From positions 2,385,001-2,449,000 of the forward strand of contig CAJHZI010000514.1 in NCBI GenBank assembly GCA_905160935.1: DNA of 64,000 nucleotides. Direction: 5' to 3'. Positions within the stretch are counted from its first letter, which is position 1; every line of letters starts with the position of its first letter. The notes under the pieces are model-generated. The model saw nothing but the letters and a program-made list of their open reading frames with translations, was not told the DNA's origin and made no database searches. This stretch comes from Enchytraeus crypticus (lineage: Eukaryota > Annelida > Clitellata > Enchytraeida > Enchytraeidae). Positions 53,501 to 62,500 of this stretch are shown here, piece after piece. The translations under genes were made by a program, and so were the position numbers.

Positions 53501-56500
53501 CACTTCTCATTTAAAGTATTACCTTTTTGATTCATACAGCAGTTTGATTTGTTGATTTTTTGGTAACTGGGGAAAGTCACTGGGATAAAAAAGAGATAAT
53601 AAAATCCTCAATTGAAAAATCTTACTGAATGAACATAAATTAATAATACTTGTTTGTTCTGTATCATCACATTTGTTCTGTACGAATTACAGAAATTGAA
53701 TAATATATCCTATAGAACTTTACGTTTGATTGATTGATTTGTTTGATTGATTGTGTTTGATTTCTTGTTCGGTTAGGCATAGTACGACCCATAGTAAAAA
53801 TTCTTCAATCAGACGACGAGAGCTTGAAGCTGATTGCTCTTTCCATTCTGTGCAACATATCAAACAACCCAGAAGTCTGCCAGGTCCTAACTAGGACAGT
53901 TGGCTCAGTGCCAGCTCTTGTGCACTTACTGCACGCGTCCGATCCTGACATTCAGTCTCATGCTGCAGTGATACTGGGCGACCTGGCTTCGACTAGCTCC
54001 AATAGTCAGGAAATAGTAAGGCTGGTTAGTAACATAGATTCCTATGTCTCTTAGTGGTGTTACGTTTCAATCTATCAATCAATTAATCAATCAATAAGAA
54101 TTTAACAGTTTCAATATCTGTTTTGTCACACTCAGTTCATCTTTCACTTCTTTGAACTCCGATCTGACATTCTATATTTATTATTGTATATGTGTAGAAA
54201 CTTAGAAAAGAACTAATTAGAACTGTATAAACCTTTTTATATCATGCAAAGTATGCTTTGTTGTAAAACTAAACATTACTAATTAAACTTTTTATTTCAC
54301 ACTTTTTACTTTACACTTTTTATTTCACCAAAGTATGATAGCTTGTATAAGTGCATAATTATACATGTAAGGTAAAGAAACTGTTGCCTCCTAGTTTTTC
54401 AACTATCGCGCATTTATGTCATAATATATGCAACTGACTATATTAAAAAAGAGCAAATAAAGCTTTAAGTTTCCTATAGATGGATCCGCTTCATTACTAC
54501 CGCTTATAATGCATTTTGTACTCAGTCAATTGTATTAATAACTTCATAGTAACATTGAACTTTGCTTAAGTAAGAAATTAAATCTTCTATTTGCTATTTT
54601 TGTTACCGGTAAGCCAACTCAAGGAAACAGGAAACAAGGAAGACCTAGAAGTACTTGGCTAAATACGATCAACAAGGATTTGAGAGCATTAAACATTTCA
54701 TGGGAAGACGCTGTGAAGATTGCTGATGATAGAAACGAATGGAGGAATGCTGGCGCCCTATGTTCTGTGCAGAACGCAAGGAACTGATGATGATTTGCTA
54801 GTTTTAGTTCAACAGGAATTGTCTATGGATGTAGTATCAATTGACTTTGTGCAATAATGAAATTTTGAGAAACGAATGAATAAGAAGCTTAGTATATTTA
54901 TAAATATATATTGACATTAATATATAAATGTACGTTATGCATATATTATAATGTTATGCAAAGATTATTACGATTAGTATGGTAAAAGTAAAGCTGGTAA
55001 AGCTAAGGTTAACGTCCGTTTCCTCACTCGAAAGCGATTTCAGTGACGGGCGAACCCAGGATTTGAACCCCGCACCTACTGATCCGCGGTCGAGTATCTT
55101 ACCGAAGTAAGATATTATAATAATTTCTACAAAGCATTATACACATGGTACAAGTATGTTTATTAACAGGGTGGTATTGAGGCGTTGGTAAAGCTGCTGA
55201 GTTCTTCAGTTGAGGCTGTTCTAGTTTCTGCGGTGAACGCTCTCAAAGTTTTGTGCCTGGACTCCTCAGACAATCAAACGGCCGTGGAGGCGGCAGGAGC
55301 CGTGCCTCATCTCGTCGAGTTCCTCTCTCTAACGTCTGGTTAATATTTTGATAATTTTAGTTTCGTCTTCAGTTTTATTCCTTTGATTCTGCAAATAAAG
55401 TTCTCTATGATTTCATTTTCTTTCCAGCTTCACTACTAGTAGACATACAGAAGATTTCTTAATTTCTGTCTCCTGTGTTCTGCGAATTCTAATGTGTATA
55501 TTTCTCTCATTGTCTGATGTCTCGTTCACTAATGATCTCTCATTGTCTGGTGTTTTGTTCACTAGTGATCTCTCATTGTCTGATGTCTCGATCACTAATG
55601 ATCTCTCATTGTCTGGTGTTTTGTTCAATCGTGATCTCTCATTGTCTGATGTCTCGGTCACTAATGATCTCTCATTGTCTGTTGTCTCGTTCACTAATAA
55701 TCTCTCATTGTCTGCTGTCTTGTTCACTAATGAACTCACACTGTCTAATGTCTCGTTCACTAATGATCATTCCATCAATCCAGTGGTTGCATTCTTCACA
55801 TGTGAAAAGCTTTACCGTTGGCAGAAAATTGTGGTGTTAGCATGTTTTTCCATTGCAGGCCTCAGCTTGTTATAAGCTGGTAGCTTCAAGTTGAGGGTAT
55901 TGTAAATAAGTAAAACTTATCTGCTTCCATGCACACCAGTTAAGTTAGTAGTTACTGTTAAATTGGCTTACAATTGAACCCATGGGAGCCGGCGCCAACA
56001 TCACAGCTCAAAGCATTAATCACATACTATGATCATACTTATGCCTACTTCTTCATTGTCCATGTTTCTGCTGCATACAGTAGGTTACCGCTGGAAAGAT
56101 TAGGGCACTAGTCACCGGTCTGATTTTCGTTTTCTGACTCATTCCTTCTTTCTCTTAATTATATATTGTGAAAGATAATTCACTAGATTTGTAATTATAT
56201 TTCCCTACGATATAAAAAGAAATTAACTATATCTGTATTAAATTATGTTGCGAAATATTCAGTATTGAAATGAATGCGTGTTTTTTAAGCAGACGCACTT
56301 CAATCCTCATCGGCCGATGCTATAGCGTCACTGACGAGAGGGCATCGTGAAAATCAGAATCGAGTGTTTATTGAAGGCTCCTACAACAGCTGTGTCACCC
56401 GGTAATGTAAATGCGATATCTCTATCAACATTTATATTACCTTATTAAAATTTAAAGAAACTAAATCAAATCACTTTATTGCAGACACATACAGGTCCAT

Positions 56501-59500
56501 ATAGCAAATATAACAAAGGATACAGAAGCTAAAAAGAAAATGTAATGAACAGAAAGAAAGGAAATCATAGAAGCAACTGTACAGTTATAAAATCATAAGT
56601 CAAAATATTTACTTAACTAAATACTCTAGACATTATGATATGACGTAATCATCATACCCATAATTTTTTGATTGCTAAAGTACCTGGTCATTTCGATAGA
56701 GGGCGATATAAATTATCGAACTGAAATAAATAGGTAAACTTGAATTTTGGATATAATATTAATGATAGCAATTAAGCATATATAAAATTAGAAATTTTGT
56801 AGGTGTTCGTGATGATTTATTCAGTTCAAGATTGTGTTACTCTTGATGGTTCTATGTTCGAAACTGTTTAATGATTCTGTTTAATGATTGGAATTTATTA
56901 ACTTTATTACCTACATTGAATGACACAGGGCTTATATGCTTTTAGCATTTGCCATTTGGTAACTGGAGTGTAAGCATTTTGGGTGTTTTATGGCTGGAAT
57001 ATCTGCCAAATGTTTTGATTAGACTGCCTGGTTCTTTCTTGAAGAATGTATTTACAGTAAATCTCACGATGGCGAAAGCTGCCTGTAAATTGGTAGAATT
57101 TTGAGCTAAGTTTAACAGTATGAATTAAATAAGGCTATGGTAATCTTTAAAGACGAAGTTAAAGTTTTAGTATAGTATGAAATTTTGATTATTGAAATTG
57201 ATGTTAATTCGCATTACTGAAACTAGTAGTAAGACTTTATGATTTAGACCTAGCATTTGAGGGTGCCTGTAGAGAGACAGTTATAATAAATGGAAAGATG
57301 AAAACTATACAGCACAATGAAAATTGTGATGCCTTATGTCTTGTGTTTTTTTTTGTTTAGGTACTTGACTGACATATTAAATGGGCACAAGATTGAAGTG
57401 AGAATGAAAGCTGCTTTAGCCGTGGAAGCTTTAGCGCAAGATAATGATGCAATTCAAGCGGAATTCATTGAACTTGAAACAACGTGTGGTCTTCTGAAAA
57501 TGTTTAAGGTTGATTGTATTCTGGAGTTAGATATTAACTAGAGAGTGTAACTAGTTATTCAATCTCCAACACTAAAATACAATCTGTAACTCTAGAATTT
57601 TACCTGTGACTCTAAAATACAGAGGTTGAATTATATTACTGATTATGTTATGTATGATAATTAAATTAATTCAGAAATTTAGGGCCTAACGTCAATTTGC
57701 AATATAGAGAGACATATTCTGAATTTTACATTCCTGACAGCAGCGTCTTCAAATGCGAAAATGAGACACGAGATTCTTTTTAACTTGACATATCTTTTGT
57801 GACTTGTTGTCGGATCATGTTAGAGAAATGCTACCAGAAATTCTGAATACAATTCAATTTTATTCGTCAAATACAGCATTCCAATAATAAATAATAATAA
57901 AGGTTTGAAGGCCGTTTCCACATACAAGAATGATATCTGAGACTGCGAATGATATCCTCACATCCTATCACTGGACACTACAAATTGATCCAATCGATTT
58001 GTGGTGACCTGTGACATCAGGTCGTCAAATCTATCAATAGTAGATTCTAGGAAAATCACTGAAGAGAAAAGCAAAGGATAAATAAAACTTAAATGCTTTG
58101 AGTTGGACCTGCCATTAGACAGGATAATTCTGAGAGAATGATGACTTACCTTGGCAGAACTCTTTAATATCTCAATTATTTTGTTATAATCGGCGATTGC
58201 TATTTTATGGTTTGTTTTCAATTTCGTTACTCTCAGTATCAATTTTATTACTCTCAGAATCATTTTCAGTACTCAGATTTTACTGACATAATTCGTAACT
58301 TAAACAAATTTTATGAACTTAAAAATAGCAGTCGACCACCATGCTTATTTGTAAGTAGCATTATATTTCTGAATATTGCATTTGCGAATATTATGTTTTC
58401 TGTTTTGCTATGTAAAATGCATATTGCTTCCTTAAAGCCCTTCCCAAGGGGTGCAATCCTGTCAGTGTCTACCTTCGAGGTCCCGTAATTAGTGCACAGA
58501 CAATATACTATCTAGCTCGTCCTGTTGTTCCTCTTGCTACGTCTCGGCTTTTCTTCCAACCCGTGCCTCTCAATTGTCGCCTGAAAAGGAAACAAAATAG
58601 TCTTTAGAAAGGAAACCCTGATTGCAGATGTTCTCAAGTCATCTTAGACATTAGTTCTCTTTGTAATGGTATTCGTACGCTATGCATTCGCCCTGGCCAT
58701 GTTTAAATAAACTTAATTCATTCTATTCTATGTCTAGCTCTCTATACTTTTTCTGAAGACACAAAAGTTGACATTATTACGAAGCTGTTAGAGAGATTGA
58801 TCGATTAATTGATGATTGACCGACTGATTTATTGATTGATTGATTTATTTGTTTATTTATTGACTGATTGATCAATTGATTGATTTACTCATTGGCTGAT
58901 TTAGCCTCTTCTTGTTGTACTTTAGATGTTTTCCTTGGAAGTAAAGGAGCGAGCAGCGAGCGCCCTGTGGTCAGTGGCTGGGAGAACTCGAGCCAGACAG
59001 AATCTGATAGCAGAACTGATGGCTCTGCCAACTCTCATCGAAATGTTGCTGAGAGACTCTGATGTACTACAGTTCGTTGGTGAGATCATCTCAAAGTGTA
59101 GTCACGAAGCTTTTGCCTGATTAATTAACTTTTTATTTATCCTACACAAATTGTGTTAAAAATGGATTTAAAGTGCTATGAATCTTAAAGATGACGCCAT
59201 GTTTAATGTCAATTTACTAATCAATGGCATATCAGTGACAGGGATAGAACTAGATTTTAACTCTGATCCGCTGTCGAGCACCAGCTGAGTCCGTGGATTT
59301 TAATAAATGATCCACATTTAAGTAAGCTTGCCGTTTAGTTAATTTGTTTAGTAAAAAGACAGACTTAATGCTGTCTATAGCACATATGTTTAAAGGGATC
59401 CATTGGCCTTGTGCAGTTGAATTTTGCTGAATTCATTAGAAATGTAGCAGCTCAGGTTCCTTTTCTGACGACCTCGAGAATAATGTCTTGCTAAAACTTA

Positions 59501-62500
59501 AGAAATCGCCAATTGTTATATTATTCGTATCAAAATAGATGTGTAAACTCTTGGAACTTTCCATGTCGAAACTATATAACTTTTACATCAATGAGCTGAT
59601 TTCTTAAAAACGTTTTTTCAGGATGCAGTGGAATGTTGGCACTTGCTTGGGAGGATTTGGTAAGACAAAGTCTGATAGCCAAACAGGGCGGAGTTCAACC
59701 ACTGGTCCGGCTGCTGAGAATTCGCAGATCCACACTTGAGATTATACTGCGAGCCATTGAGGCTCTGTCTGCACTATGCTTAGGTAGTGATGCAACCTTT
59801 AGATGCTTTAGAAACGCGTACGTAGTTAGTTAGGCATTCAATTGTATTAGTTCTATACCACAGGATGTTGCATAGCCAGACTATTTTTAAATTTAAATTA
59901 ATGTTTAATTTCAGATTATTGGTTGGTAAAAGCATACGATATAACAGTTCATAATTATGTTGTATTTTCAAATAAATAACTACTATGTTTACAATCGCTT
60001 CTCTAAATATTTCTACAAATCCTATTATATTAGAATTATATTAATAAATTCTTGCCAAACCAGTATCGATACAAGTTCACAGCTGCAGCTACATTCATCA
60101 TTTTAAACTATTATTATTTAACATTTTCCGCAACTTATTTCTTATATTAATACTTATAAATAACTCTCTTATTTAATTATTATATTCGTTTATTACTTGA
60201 ATTCTGACATACCGCAGAAAACGTACAAACATACATGGAACAAAAAGCAAATAGAAAGTTCAATAATACCTAGATACCAGTAGTCCAAGATAATGTTTCA
60301 TAACAGTCATTATACGATATTCTAATGATAAATTCTTAACCAAGAAGGGGGTGCGTTTAAATGATATTTAAAATGGATGAACCCTTCCACTGAACTTAAA
60401 ATATAATAAATAAATCTTGCGTTTATTTAAAACAATCTAACAACCGCAGATAGGTTTCATTCGAACATACATTATACGAGAAGACAATGACACAGTCACG
60501 CTAAATAGTAACAATGCATTTTAATTTAATCTTGCATAAACCAATATTAAATTAGCTATAGTTTTATAGCATTACTTACTGTCATGCGGGTTATGAAGCT
60601 TTTATCTATTCCAGCTAAGTAAGTCAATTCAATTGTTTGACGCTTATAACTAGGTGACTTAAAGATTATTTCCTTAGATTTGCTTCTGTTTAGCTGTAGA
60701 TTGTTTACTGTAGCCCATCTTTCTAAGTTCATTAATTCTACTTCAGTTAGATGTAAATGTGATGATGGTACTATGAGATATGCATCATCAGCAAATTTTA
60801 GTAAAGAATTTGCTGAATGGATTGTCCTTAGATCAGAGGAAACAACAGTAAATGCAGGAGGACCAATGGCAGAGCCTTGGACAACACTTGCATTTATTGT
60901 TTTAGGAGAGGATATTTGACCTTCGAAAATGGTCGTATGAGAACGGTCAGATAAGAAGCTAGCAATCCACCCATTAACAGATTCAGGAATATTCAGCTTG
61001 CAAACCTTTGAAATCATCTGTGAATGATTGACGGTATCAAATGTCTTACTGAAATCAAGAGCTATCACTCTAACAAACGTTTGGTCTTCAAGTATTGAGG
61101 ATATTTTATGAAAGAGAGTGATAAGGGCGGCAGTGGTAGAACCTGTTGGTCGAAAAGCAAACTGGTTAGCAAAGTCAAGGTCTGGAGGTGGAGACAAGAG
61201 CGCCGGGTAGATGTATCTTGAAGTGATGATACGTTCAGTTATGCGTGAAAAAACAGACGTTATTGAAATTGGACGGTAGTCTGATGAGGCACTAGGATGA
61301 GAAACTTTACGTACAGGTTTAATCACTGAGGCTTTCCATTGTGTGGCAACATATGAGTTGGTAATTGAAAGATTAACAAGTTTGGCAAGCGGTGCACAAA
61401 ATACTGGTGCAGACAGCCTGAGAAACCACGATAGAAGACCGTCGGGTCCTGTAGCTGTAGGTTTCAGTGTATCCAGTATGTTGAAGATGGTGATTTCAGA
61501 AATAGGAGATAGTGGCGCAGTACTACATTGACTTACGACTGGCGCAATGTATTGATTGTCAGTAGAGACTTGAGCATAATGGTAATTAAGCGTCTCAGCT
61601 GTAATATTAGAATTCGGTGGCATCTGTTGAAATTCCTTTTTACCTGAGACCTTTTTTACAGCAGCCCAGAGGTCATATGAATTGGTTGCTAAATTGAGTT
61701 TGATAAGCTTTCTAGAGTTGTATTTGCTAATAAGCTTACCAATTTTTCCTGTAAGGGCATTAGCACGCTCAACTTTACATTTGCGCATTAAGCTGTTTCT
61801 CTTACTTAAAAGAGATTTTATTTCAGGAGTGATAAAGTCAGGATCTTGAGATGTTAGTGTTAGGAAAATCCTTAGCTGATAAAATCCCTAAATCAAAAAA
61901 GTCTTTTTATGATTTCATTTCAGACAAAAGTAAAATCTCCAACACATGTGCTCTCTATCTAACCGATCAATATGAAATCATTAACATAGTCCAATCTATA
62001 AAAAATACCTCGAGTGCAGGTTTCGATGAGGCATCGTCCATTCTTCTAAAAATATAATCTATTACTTAGCCAAACCTTTAGCAATTGTACTAAATCTATG
62101 TATTATGAATGCTACATTTTCGAGTAATATAAAAATTGCCAAAGTATGTCCGATTCATAAGTCAGGTCCTAGTAACGAAATTTCAAATTATAGACCAATT
62201 AGTCTTTTAACTTACTTCTCTAAAATATTTGAGAAAATTATTGCCAATAGATTGCTCTCTTTTTTTGACCATCACAAAATCATCACTTCAGCCCAATATG
62301 GATTTAATAAAAAGCACTCTACATATATGGCCCTATTAAACATGCATGATAGGGTGTCTAAAGCTATTGACAATAAAGAATTTTATTTGGGTATTTTCAT
62401 AGATCTCTCAAAAGCTTTTGACACTTTAAACCATGAAATATTACTTAAAAAACTATAAATGTATGGTTTTATGGGAGTATTTATACACTATTAAATTTAA

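Noticed and set aside
55413..55875. Three long frames of 107-127 residues as a nested gene
   Set aside because: They follow from the 33-bp repeat unit and have no conserved part.
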